Assembly: GCA_963691655.1 (NCBI GenBank)
Contig: OY829326.1
Coordinates: forward strand, 70,301,235 to 70,365,234
From: Toxonevra muliebris
Taxonomy: Eukaryota; Arthropoda; Insecta; Diptera; Pallopteridae
Reading direction: 5' to 3'
Length of the DNA: 64,000 nt
Of the stretch, positions 7,827 to 17,670 are shown one piece after another (position 1 is the first letter of the stretch; each line of letters begins with the position of its first letter). The position numbers were made by a program, and so were the translations under genes. The notes beneath the pieces are model-generated. The model was not told the origin of the DNA and did no database searches. It worked only from the letters and a program-made list of their open reading frames with translations.

Positions 7827-8513
7827 TTATAGTTGAATGAAAATATCAAATCCCTTTCTATATCGTGATGTATCAATAGAATCATCCTTGCTTATTACCA
7901 AAAAACCGTATTTCTCCTTCCAGCATTCAGCGCATATTTCGCGAAACTTTTCATAAGACATATCTGTAGTTACGTGATCACTATAAATATGTTTCATATT
8001 CATATCATCTTGTTTAAATATAATAATAAAGTTAGCATTATCTCGAATCAAATGTTTTGGTACATGTGTGTAAGTTTGACATAAATAAAAACTATCAATA
8101 TCTTTATGTCGTCCCATGCAAAAGTATGAACGTATGTTATTTTGTTTCTCACAAGCTACATCATCAAATATCATAATGGAGTTGCGTTTGGCATTTTCTG
8201 GTGGAAATACATCAGTATTTTGAGAAAATGTGTGATATCCTATTCCTTTAATGGAAGATATCAATTGTTTCAGATATTCATATTTTGGTTGATATAAAGA
8301 TTTCGAGAATATATATATATTTTCAAATTTGAGTCCATTAGGGCTTTCTATTAAACTTAGCATAACATTCGTCTTTCCACAATTTGATGGTCCCACAATA
8401 AGTGATCTTATATTATTTGGTAGTAATGAACTATGTTTCACAACCCTGGAATTTTCTGTAGAATGATCGACATTTCTCACTTTTATCGTCTGATTTTGTT
8501 TAATTAACCGCAT
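7827..8513 (-). CDS. Polinton A32/FtsK-HerA type genome-packaging ATPase
   Basis: A 228-aa P-loop ATPase. Walker A is GPSNCGKTN (residues 41-49) after a hydrophobic strand, and Walker B is SIMIFDD (112-118). A downstream SFYLCQTYTHVP resembles sensor motifs of this family. The family (poxvirus A32, adenovirus-like and Polinton ATPases) pumps DNA into preformed capsids. It is the first gene of the minus-strand block, starting 57 bp from the divergent PLA2 gene. The length is typical, there are no breaks, and the start is the ATG at 8513. Confidence 0.93.
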   Translation of the reverse strand: MRLIKQNQTIKVRNVDHSTENSRVVKHSSLLPNNIRSLIVGPSNCGKTNVMLSLIESPNGLKFENIYIFSKSLYQPKYEYLKQLISSIKGIGYHTFSQNTDVFPPENAKRNSIMIFDDVACEKQNNIRSYFCMGRHKDIDSFYLCQTYTHVPKHLIRDNANFIIIFKQDDMNMKHIYSDHVTTDMSYEKFREICAECWKEKYGFLVISKDDSIDTSRYRKGFDIFIQL

Positions 8514-8570
8514 TATTGATATATATCAGGAACTTGTATTGCGTTATCTTCATTTATTGAGTGTACTTTA
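8514..8570. promoter_or_regulatory. Divergent promoter region with 12-bp palindrome
   Basis: A 57-bp gap separates the ATPase (-) and PLA2 (+) start codons. It contains the perfect palindrome TGATATATATCA (8517-8528), which can serve as a TATA-like element in either direction. Coordinated expression of the packaging/early block and the morphogenesis block is inferred. Confidence 0.5.
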
Positions 8571-9395
8571 ATGAATAAACAATGTATTATGAAACATTTT
8601 TATAAATATCCTGTCAGTCGAAATCAAGCACGTGAAGGAAAAGGTTTTGTCAACAATTTAATAAACAGTCTACCGGTTGAACTTCACTTGCCTGGTTATC
8701 AATTTTGCGGTCCTGGTACAAAACTAGAGAAGCGGTTGCTAAGGGGTGATAAAGGTATAAACCCATTAGATGCAGCTTGTAAAGCTCACGATATAGCTTA
8801 TTCGCAAAATAAAGACGTACAAAAACGTCATATAGCAGATCAGATTTTAAAGGAAAAAGCGTGGAATCGTGTCAAATCTAAAGATAGTAAAGTCAGTGAA
8901 CGTGCAGCAGCTTGGTTTGTAACAAACGCTATGAAAACAAAAGTTAAATTGGGTATGGGTATTAAGACAAAGCAAAAGTACAATGCAGTTGAAAGGAAAC
9001 TATTTAATAAAGCAGTTACAGATGCTAAAAAGGTTGTAAAAAAATCTTATGATATTAAAAGTGCCATAGCAGCAGCTAGAAAAACCATATCTAAAACTTT
9101 TGGTGAAAATAAATCAAATGTTAAAATACCTAGGATAATACCCATTCCAAAAGTTGGAGGATTGCTACCTTTAATACCACTATTCGCGGCATTATCAGCT
9201 CTGGGTGCAGTAACATCTGGTGCATCAGGTGTTGCAAAATGGATTACTTCAGCAAAGTCTGCAAGAGAAGAATTAAAAGAAGCTAACCGCCACAACAAAA
9301 CTATTGAAGCTATAGCTATGGGAAAAGGACTTCATCTCAAACCTTATAAAAAAGGATATGGTTTATATCTATCACCGAGTTCAAAAAACTTTTAG
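8571..9395 (+). CDS. Polinton PLA2-domain protein (PY-like), likely frameshift donor
   Basis: 274 aa. Residues 36-80 form a parvovirus-type phospholipase A2 core: LPGYQFCGPGTKL gives the Ca-binding GPG (47-49), and AACKAHDIAY gives the catalytic His73-Asp74 pair and Tyr77. This may let incoming particles breach a membrane. The middle is Lys-rich. A hydrophobic helix follows (about residues 198-222, GGLLPLIPLFAALSALGAV), then a helical ESAKRHNKT-like region and the tail GKGLHLKPYKKGYGL. This tail and the hydrophobic helix resemble minor virion proteins of Polintons. The gene ends at TAG 9393-9395, six nt after a canonical A_AAA_AAC heptamer in the correct register, so a fraction of ribosomes probably continue into the protease frame. 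Confidence 0.9.
   Translation: MNKQCIMKHFYKYPVSRNQAREGKGFVNNLINSLPVELHLPGYQFCGPGTKLEKRLLRGDKGINPLDAACKAHDIAYSQNKDVQKRHIADQILKEKAWNRVKSKDSKVSERAAAWFVTNAMKTKVKLGMGIKTKQKYNAVERKLFNKAVTDAKKVVKKSYDIKSAIAAARKTISKTFGENKSNVKIPRIIPIPKVGGLLPLIPLFAALSALGAVTSGASGVAKWITSAKSAREELKEANRHNKTIEAIAMGKGLHLKPYKKGYGLYLSPSSKNF
9383..9389 (+). promoter_or_regulatory. -1 ribosomal frameshift slippery heptamer A_AAA_AAC
   Basis: In the zero frame the codons are TCA AAA AAC, giving X_XXY_YYZ exactly, followed by TTT TAG. A -1 shift enters the frame that runs without stop to 9748 through the protease. The heptamer is among the most efficient known eukaryotic shift sites. A candidate long-range stem pairs 9401-9408 (CTACCCAA) with 9559-9566 (TTGGGTAG); no compact local pseudoknot was evident. 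Confidence 0.75.
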
Positions 9396-9748
9396 AAAGA
9401 CTACCCAAAAGAGCCCTCAATGAAAATGATATAATAAAATATACACGTCAATTAGCTAATTTCAGAGGAGTTTTCATGCGCAACTCTCTACCGAAAAAAC
9501 CTCGCAAACATGAATGTGGTATAGTTAATTTGGATGACAGCTCTGGTTTCGGCACACATTGGGTAGCATATCATAAAAATTGTAACAATAATGAATACTT
9601 CGATAGTTTCGGAAATTTACAACCTCCATTAGAGATAATAAAGTACTTAGGTCATAACATTAGATATAATCACACCAGACATCAAAAATATAATACTTTT
9701 AATTGTGGACATTTATGTTTAAAATTTTTATATGAAATAAATATATAA
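9389..9748 (+). CDS. Polinton adenain-like cysteine protease, expressed by -1 frameshift
   Basis: From the shift site the frame encodes about 119 aa. The first part (LLERLPKRALNENDI, then LANFRGVFM) is the expected N-terminal region of Polinton proteases, yet no ATG exists before 9476. Beginning at that ATG would remove it. The catalytic residues follow in adenain order: His in GTHWVAY, Asp in YFDSFGN, Cys in NCGHLC. The enzyme would mature capsid proteins. Between the TAA upstream (about 9350) and 9476 the frame has no start codon, so fusion to the PLA2 protein by -1 shifting is the best explanation. Internal initiation at 9476 or splicing are alternatives. Located between the PLA2 and minor capsid genes. 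Confidence 0.85.
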   Translation, partial: LLERLPKRALNENDIIKYTRQLANFRGVFMRNSLPKKPRKHECGIVNLDDSSGFGTHWVAYHKNCNNNEYFDSFGNLQPPLEIIKYLGHNIRYNHTRHQKYNTFNCGHLCLKFLYEINI

Positions 9749-9796
9749 ATATAATTTCAATACACACAAAAAGCTATTTCATTTTAAACCATCAAC

Positions 9797-10483
9797 ATGT
9801 CGATGACATTTATTTTGAATGGAGATACTTCAGTATTAACTGCAGATTATTTTCCACCAATACAATTAAAAACAAACTACTTGTGCGGTCTTGTTGATTT
9901 TCAAACTTATAATTCTATACCTAACGTCGATGAGACTAATAATTTGTTTCATTATGAAGGTGGCGTTGTTGAAATACCTGTGGGATCTTACGAGGTGGAT
10001 GATATCAAAAATTATATTGTGTCGGAATTGCAACGTGCAAACTTGTCAACTACATTGTCAATTTATGCAAACAACAACACGCTCAAAACAGAAGTCAAGT
10101 CCAATAAACGAATCTGGTTCAATAGAGATCGAAGTATCGGTTCGCTATTAGGATTTAGCAAAAGAGAACTAAACGCAAATACTTTACATATATCTGACAA
10201 TCCTGTTAATATTATTAAAGTTAATAGCATACGCATTGAATGTAATTTGATAATGGGATCATACATAAATAACGTGCCTGTGCATACGCTTCATGAATTT
10301 TCACCAGATGTTAGCCCAGGCTATAAAATAAACGAAGTTCCGAATAATGTTATATATTTACCAGTGAACGTTCGCGAGATAAGTTCTATATCAGTTAAGC
10401 TGGTAGATCAAAACGGTGATCTAATAAATTTCCGCGGAGAAACAATCACTCTTCGTATCCACCTTAAACCTCAAAAAGAATGA
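9797..10483 (+). CDS. Polinton minor capsid (penton-like, single jelly-roll) protein
   Basis: 228 aa beginning MSMTFILNGDTSVLTADYFPP. The C-terminal half has the Polinton minor capsid pattern GYKINEVPNNVIYLPVN, then EISSISVKLVDQNGDLI and FRGETITLRIHL. These predict beta-strands of a single jelly-roll, as in penton proteins that fill capsid vertices. Length and position before the major capsid gene are as in the family. Its TGA overlaps the next ATG (ATGA at 10480). Confidence 0.9.
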   Translation: MSMTFILNGDTSVLTADYFPPIQLKTNYLCGLVDFQTYNSIPNVDETNNLFHYEGGVVEIPVGSYEVDDIKNYIVSELQRANLSTTLSIYANNNTLKTEVKSNKRIWFNRDRSIGSLLGFSKRELNANTLHISDNPVNIIKVNSIRIECNLIMGSYINNVPVHTLHEFSPDVSPGYKINEVPNNVIYLPVNVREISSISVKLVDQNGDLINFRGETITLRIHLKPQKE

Positions 10484-10653
10484 TTATTTATAATAAAAAT
10501 TTTATGAAACATGTACCTTTTGTCAGTTCTATGTCAACTGTTGAACAAAGAAGAGGAGTCATAGAAACGAGAGCTCAAAACAAAATATTAACAAAATCAA
10601 ATACGGAATTTTTGAAAACATTAGGATTCAAAATAAAAACGCATTATGAGTGA
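10480..10653 (+). CDS. 57-aa ORF overlapping both capsid genes
   Basis: It begins at ATG 10480 within the ATGA that stops the minor capsid gene and ends at TGA 10651-10653, eight bases into the major capsid gene. Key sequence: NKNFMKHVPFVSSMSTVEQR, then RGVIETRAQNK and TEFLKTLGFK. It is basic with an amphipathic helix. Small ORFs of this type occur between the two capsid genes in other insect Polintons (from memory). The tight overlaps at both ends argue that it is translated. Its function is unknown; a capsid cement or DNA-binding protein is possible. Confidence 0.75.
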   Translation: MIIYNKNFMKHVPFVSSMSTVEQRRGVIETRAQNKILTKSNTEFLKTLGFKIKTHYE

Positions 10654-11839
10654 AATAATCAACATTTTACAAAAACCTTTGTATGACGACAGTGTTATCA
10701 GAAAAGAGTATCATAGCTACTCATCATACTTACAATCATTTAATAACAGCGATGAAATCCGTATACCTATTCAACATCAGGATCTCTACATTTTACCTAG
10801 CGAAAGTTTTATTTTTATTGATGGTTTAATAACAGTAGATCCGAAAAAAGTTTCAAATAATATTAAATTCAAAAACAATTGTATAGGATTTTTATTTGAT
10901 GAAATTCGTTATGAAATAAATGGAATGGAAATTGATCGGACACGTAATCTAGGAATCAGTACAACAATGAAAAATTATGTTTCTCTAAGCGGTAATGAAA
11001 GCAAAATGCTGCAGAATGCCGGATGGTCAACTCATAAAGAATTAGTACCAAAAGAAGGACATTTTAACTTTTGCATCCCGTTAAAAATGTTTTTAGGATT
11101 TGCTGAAGACTATCATAAAATAATTTTGAATGCGAAACATGAATTAATTCTACGACGTGCTAAATCGGATGAATTTGTTGCTCTTTCTACTGATCCGAAT
11201 GAAAAGGTTAAAATTCAAATTTCAAATGTTATGTGGAAAGTTCCACATATTCAACTATCAGATTCAACTAAGCTAGAGATTTACAAGACAATTAAAAGCA
11301 GCCGTCCTATCCAATTAGCATTTCGCAGTTGGGATTGTCATATAAACCCCACACTTGTTGCAGGTACAAATCATATTTGGAATGTTAAACTTGCTCTTCA
11401 AAATGAAAGGCCACGTCAAATAATTATTGGATTTCAATCAACTGATGGAAAGAATAAAAATACATTTCAACATTGTAATCTCACTGACTTGAAAGTATAT
11501 TTAAATTCAGAAACATACCCATATGAAGATCTAAATGTGAAATTTGATCATGATCGTTATGCTATATTATATGAAATGTATTCAAAATTCCAACAATCCT
11601 ATTATATGAGAGATCCTCAACCACTTCTAACTTCCGAAAAATATAAATCTGATGCACCGTTAATAGTAATAGATGTGACATATCAGAATGAAAGTGTTAA
11701 AACTGGACCAATTGATATTAGAATCGAATTTAAATCTTCAAGTAACATTCCAGCAAATACGTCTGCATATTGTTTATTACTTCACGATCGTCTTATTGAA
11801 TATACTCCTCTAACAAATGAAATACGAAAAATTGTATAA
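10646..11839 (+). CDS. Polinton major capsid protein (double jelly-roll)
   Basis: 397 aa, start at ATG 10646. The N-terminus IINILQKPLYDDSVIRKEYH is followed by IRIPIQHQDLYILPSESFIF and strand-rich sequence throughout (for example FNFCIPLKMFLGFAEDYHKI, VMWKVPHIQLSD, FRSWDCHINPTL). These are the landmarks of the Polinton major capsid protein, a double jelly-roll that forms trimeric capsomers. Length is close to the family range, with no internal stop. It is last in the plus-strand morphogenesis block and convergent with the polymerase gene. Confidence 0.9.
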   Translation: MSEIINILQKPLYDDSVIRKEYHSYSSYLQSFNNSDEIRIPIQHQDLYILPSESFIFIDGLITVDPKKVSNNIKFKNNCIGFLFDEIRYEINGMEIDRTRNLGISTTMKNYVSLSGNESKMLQNAGWSTHKELVPKEGHFNFCIPLKMFLGFAEDYHKIILNAKHELILRRAKSDEFVALSTDPNEKVKIQISNVMWKVPHIQLSDSTKLEIYKTIKSSRPIQLAFRSWDCHINPTLVAGTNHIWNVKLALQNERPRQIIIGFQSTDGKNKNTFQHCNLTDLKVYLNSETYPYEDLNVKFDHDRYAILYEMYSKFQQSYYMRDPQPLLTSEKYKSDAPLIVIDVTYQNESVKTGPIDIRIEFKSSSNIPANTSAYCLLLHDRLIEYTPLTNEIRKIV

Positions 11840-12133
11840 ACACAAAACGGAGAAATATTGGAACCCTCTGAAAATGGAATACTTACTTTGGCATAATCAT
11901 CGTTGCAAATAAAATAAGAACATATGTAATTTTTTATTTTTATTAAACATTTTATTAATAATAAAGAATTCATTTTGAAATAAATACAAAGCACAACATT
12001 TTTTCATTTATTTACATATTTTTCCTTTTTTTTTTATAAAAGGGATCAAAACTTATAAAATAAAGAACTATACAATCACAATATTCAAATAAAGTTAAAC
12101 TTATAAAATAAAGAACTATAAAATAAAGAACTC
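11840..12133. terminator. Convergent 3' region with multiple AATAAA signals
   Basis: 294 bp between the convergent capsid and polymerase stop codons. Several AATAAA hexamers occur on the plus strand (for example near 11908), and a direct repeat containing ACTTATAAAATAAAGAACTA occurs at about 12052 and 12099. Likely polyadenylation region for the capsid transcripts. Confidence 0.55.
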
Positions 12134-15100
12134 TCACACATCAATTCTATAATGCCCCCAAGCGTATGTATTGATGCCATCAGATCTAATGCACCTTTTG
12201 TCATCGTTACAACTCAAAGTTATTTTGTTTAATGCGTTTGTATACACAGTATGCATGTTTGATTTAAATGTATACATACATCCACGAAATACTTTTTTGT
12301 TGTAAAGACACTCTTTATAGTCAATTAGACCAATATCTTTAAGAACAGACTTCTTTACCCCTTTAGCCTTTGTTATTTCATTGCAATTTTCCACATCAAT
12401 GGAATACATTTTTGACCTTAAGCCAATGAATTCTTTCATTATTCTCCCTTGATTTTCGTCTTTCATCATTCCCAAAACTTTTTTATTTTTTTGAGGAAAT
12501 TTGAAACGATTTTCGGGTGGATAATCAGAAGTGTCAAATTTTGAATCGATATCATTTGCAATATCACAATAAAAGTCTTCAGTTTTTATTGTGTATACAA
12601 ATGAATCTGTATCCATATAGTTCAAACACAAATTTTCATTATATTTTGGTTTCATGTAATCATAATGGAAATCATACATTTTCCACTTTGATATTTCAAG
12701 CACACAGAAACCTAAATATATTGGTTTATCATAGCATATATGCACTCTATTCATTTGAACCGCAACCATATTTGTAATGAATTCGGTACAGCTATGAAAA
12801 TTAGGCTTGGCAATTAGAGCCCTCGCCCCTAAATGTCTCCCTCTATTTTCCCATCCTGTCACTATTTTAACATCTTTTCGCTTTTCTACATTTTCCATTG
12901 TTTTTCCATACACGGCATTGTTCAGTAACTTAAAGAAATTCTTTTCAAACTCATTTCTTGCTAGTGTTCTATGGTGAGTATTTAAATCAATGTAGTCTTT
13001 CAACCAACATTTTTGACTAAACCGTAGAACTCTATGAACTTGTGACAATTTTAAACCATATTTTAGGCATTGCAGTAAATTTTGATAATGAATAATATAT
13101 TTGGTTTTATTTCCTAAGTTGGGTATTAACTTCGCAAATTTGGAGTCCCCAACTGTTTTGATTTCCGCACAAAATGGCAAATCATTGTGGTAATCATGAA
13201 TATCACTTGGATATTCTAAATCCACTTCCAAAATATAACCTATACTCACATCAGAATTTATTTGAGAGATGTCAAAATCGATTGCATCAATCCATTCAAA
13301 ATTACCATATGGTAGCGGTTGTGACATAGCCCAACCGTACAAATTATTTGCATCTAAATACATGAGATATTCAGATGTTTTATCATCATCATAATTACTC
13401 AAGTATTTATTGTTTGCTTTCGAATGCCTTTTAGAACATTGAACAATGCCTCCCCGTATGCCCCTTTGGACAAATGTCTGCATATTAATATCACTGAAAA
13501 GTTCAAGTTTTATTTCAGTTATTTTTAACATGGCATCCCATGACAGACCAGGTGCTGTATAATAATGACAAGGGTCAAGATTATATATTTTTTTGCAAAT
13601 TTTTCTAAAATTTTCAAAAATATCTGTAAGCAGAAGCACGTCAGATGTTAAATATAGTTCCAGATAATCCCACATTGATCTGCACTGGAAGGAATCCCAA
13701 ACATTTTGAGCATGTTGGAAGTCCTCCTCAAAGCATTCAATGTTGTTTAATCTACTGAAAAATTTATCGCGAGATGGGAGACAATTTTCATTTAACTTTT
13801 CCCAGGAGTCTATGTACTCATAAGGGAATACTCCTTTTCTAGTAATTAAATTAAATTCGTTATCACTTTCGAACTTTGACTTAACTGCTTGAAAATCTTC
13901 TTTCATGAGATTTTTAGCTAAAGATTCTAAACTTGAGGGCATGAATCTAAAGGAGTCTAAAAATCTTAGCTCTATAGTTTGATTATCACTCACAACTATA
14001 AGCTTTGAAAGTGATATATATAATTCCTTATTTAAAGGAATTAATGTAATGTCACCTGGAATATTTGCTAATTCCTTAACAAATAAATGACAATCATAGC
14101 CAGAAAAGTTATGAAAAAAAATTGGGAAAAATTTAGGGGAAACATATTTTAAATTGCACTCTGAATGTGCTGGTCCTCTATATTTGCCAGTTAGATGACA
14201 ATGATTAGAAACCCTATCTGTCTGATTTAAAAACTTTTTACAAATATGGCAAATGGGGCTATTAATTTGAAAAATTTCTTCTTCTAATGATAAAAGATTC
14301 ATTGGCTTTATAATTGAGGTGTATTTATAATAGATATCTTTGATATCCTTAACTAAGCTATCAATAAATACGCTGGGGGCATCATCCCCTTTATATATTA
14401 TGTGCTTATTTAATGCGTCATTATATGAACATTTGATAAAGTAACTGAATGCACAAGGGACGTGCTTATTCACTATATTACTATAACTAGATGTCGGATT
14501 TTGAGTGCATGTATCAACACTTTGAAGAATGCATTCAAAATCCGCATATATAACGAATGGTACATCTACCATTTTATTATAGTTTTTAAAACTAATTACC
14601 GATTTATCCGCATTCGGCATCCTGCTCACAATTTTTCTGCACTCCGTTTTGTGGATGGTTAGCTGCTCTTCCCTCAAAAAATGTTGTAAGCATACATTGC
14701 ATATGTACAACTCCGTAGAGTGGGCAGTCAATTGGCTCCTTATTAGTCTAAAATAATAATAAATAAATAAAGTCAGTATGATATATATATATAGTATGAT
14801 ATAAAAAAACTGTACTATGAAAAATAAATAATATAAATAAAAATTTGAAATAAAAGTTCATATAAAAATTATTTTTACCTTGAAATATGTTTTATCCACA
14901 CGTAATGGAAAATGTCATCTTCCTGAAGTAGCAGCAAATTGATGTGAGTATCTCGTTCACATTTGGTCGTATAGTACGGACCCACTATTTGTTTTGAGTC
15001 CGCGTCGTAACCGAAAACGTTTACACTAATCGGGTTATTATTTTCAAATGTTTTTATCCCGGTAATTTTAAGTGGAAATTCTAATCCACTAAAATTAATA

Positions 15101-16599
15101 TTTTGATCACCGATTTTTATGCTATTAGCATTAATGTTTATTATTGCATACGATGCAACTCTCTGCGGATTATTCGCGACATTTTTTAAAGCTGATATCA
15201 CAGCCCACTTAAAACAAAAATTGTCTTCGTTTTTTATATTTATGCATGCCCGTTTGTCTTCCAAATATTTTGGAAGCTTAAGGTAAGACGAACCTCTAAG
15301 CGCGGCGTATTTATTTATGCTAATATCGAGGTAGCAGATACTGAAAAGCGACCAACCGCTACCTCGTTCTTCAAAAGCACTTAATTTGTTTTGGATAATA
15401 TCCTCAACTTTTTCGGTGAAAGATTGAGGTATTTCCGCATTGTTTTGTACAACGCGCATTTTCGTTTGAAACGTTTTCAAACTTAGCTCAATGTTCTCAC
15501 TTTCGAAAGCGTCTTCGCTTTCGTTTTCAATTGTTTTAATGTACACGCAATACAACTCAATATTGTATTTGCATGCAATATGTCGCAATAAGAAATCACT
15601 TAAAAGTTTGTGCGTCTGATTTCTTATTGCGTTAAAAAAATTCATCGGATCGAGATTATACTCGTCCTTATTTTTTATTCGGTAAGTTACAATACGGTTA
15701 TTGAAACTTCCGGTTCTTATTTTAAATAGATTATCTTCTATTTGAAACAAAGAATTTTTTTTGTGGTCATTGGTCCTAATGTGACCACTCCACTCGTTTA
15801 TCGCAATGTTCACTTTGCACATTGTGCAATATTTCACTTTTTTTGATATGACCTTATTAACTTCTAAGCTAATAAGGTCTAAAAATGAAGACGCACCCGA
15901 TTCGGTGTGGTCATGAATTTTTTGTTTTAGTTCTTCACATATTTCATTATATGTCGGATTAATAGCGCTTTGATTGTTAATTGTTTTTGAACCCGTTTCA
16001 AAAGTTATTTTTTTGATAATACCAGTGTTGTCGTACACTGGAATATCTTCACAAATTAGTTTTGCTTTGAAAACTATTTCTTTATGTTCAAACAACAGTT
16101 CTTTCACAACTGTTGTTACATCTTTTTTAATGTTTTGTAGGAAATCGCGGCTCCCATTATTTTTAAAGTTAAACTTTTCATGTTCACCCGTTGGAACATC
16201 AATTATTTTTGAAATATTGTCACTGTCTATGGTGCCATCAACTTGCATCGCGTTATGCGAAGTTGAAGCACCATTATTAATCACTGACTCCACTGTTTCT
16301 ATGGGTGCCTCAACTTGCATCGCGTTATGCGAAGTTGAAGCACCATTATTAATCACTGACTCCACTGTTTCTATGGGTGCCTCAACTTGCATCGCGTTAT
16401 GCGAAGTTGAGGCCCCTTCACTTGCCACTATTGAGTGGACAGCTCTTTTGTGACGTAATAAACCGTCATTTCTCATGAACGATTTATTACAGAGCTCACA
16501 ATTAACTTTTTTTTGATCATGGACCGACCGCTTATGGCGCAACAAATTAGTGTTTGTTGTGAACGATGCACCGCACTCTAAACACTCGAAGGTCTTCAT
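12134..16599 (-). CDS. Protein-primed DNA polymerase B of the Polinton, two exons
   Basis: Exon 1 is 16599-14879 and exon 2 is 14747-12134, joined across a 131-bp GT-AG intron, for about 1444 aa. Residues 1-55 hold two C2H2 zinc fingers (FECLECGASF, VNCELCNKSF), followed by a 24-aa repeat present three times and a third Cys-His cluster (CTMCKVNI, about 265-290). Exon 2 carries 3'-5' exonuclease motifs: YADFE (about 643), FHNFSGYD (about 785) and YLTSDVLLL (about 939). Polymerase motifs are YLDANNLYG (A, about 1038), KLLNNAVYGK (B, about 1180) and YMDTDS (C, about 1284). A CHLTGKYRG Cys/His insert (near 757) resembles endonuclease VII zinc sites. All catalytic acids are present. It would replicate the linear element using a terminal protein. 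Confidence 0.95.
14748..14878 (-). other. Spliceosomal intron in the polymerase gene
   Basis: On the minus strand the donor is AAG|GTAAAA at 14879/14878 and the acceptor is TTATTATTTTAG|A at 14748/14747. Removal leaves an AGA codon and joins KHISR to LIRSQLTAH, which is how this junction reads in other Polinton polymerases without an intron (VWIK-LSRL-SQL, from memory). Without splicing the first ORF stops at once at TAA 14877-14875. The intron is 131 bp and AT-rich. Confidence 0.9.
16229..16413 (-). repeat. 72-bp in-frame tandem repeat in polymerase exon 1
   Basis: CAACTTGCATCGCG recurs at 16239, 16311 and 16383, an exact 72-bp period over about 2.5 copies. It encodes the 24-aa unit GASTSHNAMQVEAPIETVES, then VINN. 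Copies are almost identical, so the expansion is recent; the period keeps the frame. Confidence 0.95.
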
Positions 16600-16623
16600 T
16601 TTTTAATTTTTCTTGATAGGAAT

Positions 16624-16643
16624 AAACTCGCGTTGCGCGTAAA
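16624..16643 (-). promoter_or_regulatory. Conserved 20-mer at inner TIR edge (right)
   Basis: Exact inverted copy of 4376-4395, 24 bp upstream of the polymerase ATG. Confidence 0.5.
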
Positions 16644-17618
16644 TTTTTAAAATCAGTACCGTCTTCTAACACTGATAGATAATATCTGTGACATAAAAGT
16701 TTATACAGTTATATATCCCTCAGCATCTACTAATATACATACACACATATTATCAATCTACACAAACTTACATACATACATAATGCAAGAGAGACTCCAC
16801 TTTTGCCAATACGTATAAACGTACATACAAACATACATACGTATAAACATACAAATAAATACATACTTACAATAAGCGTAAATAAGCATAATGAATACTT
16901 AGAGTGATACTGCACTTCTGCCCACACATAAGACCACAAGCACAATAATGTAAACAACGATCGTGGAGAAGTTAATTAATCGACTAACGAAAGTTTATTG
17001 TAAACAATTGTGAGATTTTTTTCCCACAATGCAAGAAAGAATAGTTAAAAATGAGAATGCAGTCCTTTTTCCTGTTCGCTTGGTGCTTTTCAACTTATTG
17101 AACATTGAGTGTGTGTATCACATTCAACAAAATGTAAACAATGATCGTGGAGAAGTGAAATCGATTAATTAAAGGCAATATATACAAATCAGAGTATGTG
17201 ATAACAAACAAAACTGTTATGCAAGATTTTTTTCCCACTGTTATGCAAGAAAGAATAGTTAAAACTGAGAATGCAGTCCTTTTTCCTGTTCGCTTGGTGC
17301 TTTTCAACTTATTGAACATGTTTAAACATGAAATTTTTCATAATGTATGACTGTATCATTTAAAGGCAATATTTACAAATCACAGTATGTGATAATTTGA
17401 TTTTGCGGCTGATATGCACTTGACTCCTCTCAATTCACTGTGCCAAATGTAAACAATGATCGTGGGAAAAAACACTAGGTCTTTTTAATGAGTGTGTATG
17501 TATGTATGTATGTATGTAAGGAAAGGGAGGGAAAAATAAAGCAAAATTGTATTCCATTTATGCTTTCTACTTTTCCTGCTTGCCTGGTGGCGTAAAAAAA
17601 GCCATTCCCCATTCCCCA

Positions 17619-17670
17619 TTGTGCCAGAACATACATATCCCTACTACTGTATATGTATGTTCTGGCACAA
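17619..17670. repeat. Hairpin in right TIR (internal)
   Basis: 20-nt perfect arms with loop CCCTACTACTGT; mirror of 3376-3427. Confidence 0.9.

Noticed and set aside
9476..9748. Independent 90-aa protease gene starting at ATG 9476
   Set aside because: Would drop the expected N-terminal region encoded upstream in the same frame; the frameshift model accounts for all of it. Kept as an alternative only.
14731..14875. PolB and the zinc-finger ORF as two separate genes
   Set aside because: The polymerase ORF lacks a proper ATG at its start, and the GT-AG join restores the conserved sequence exactly.
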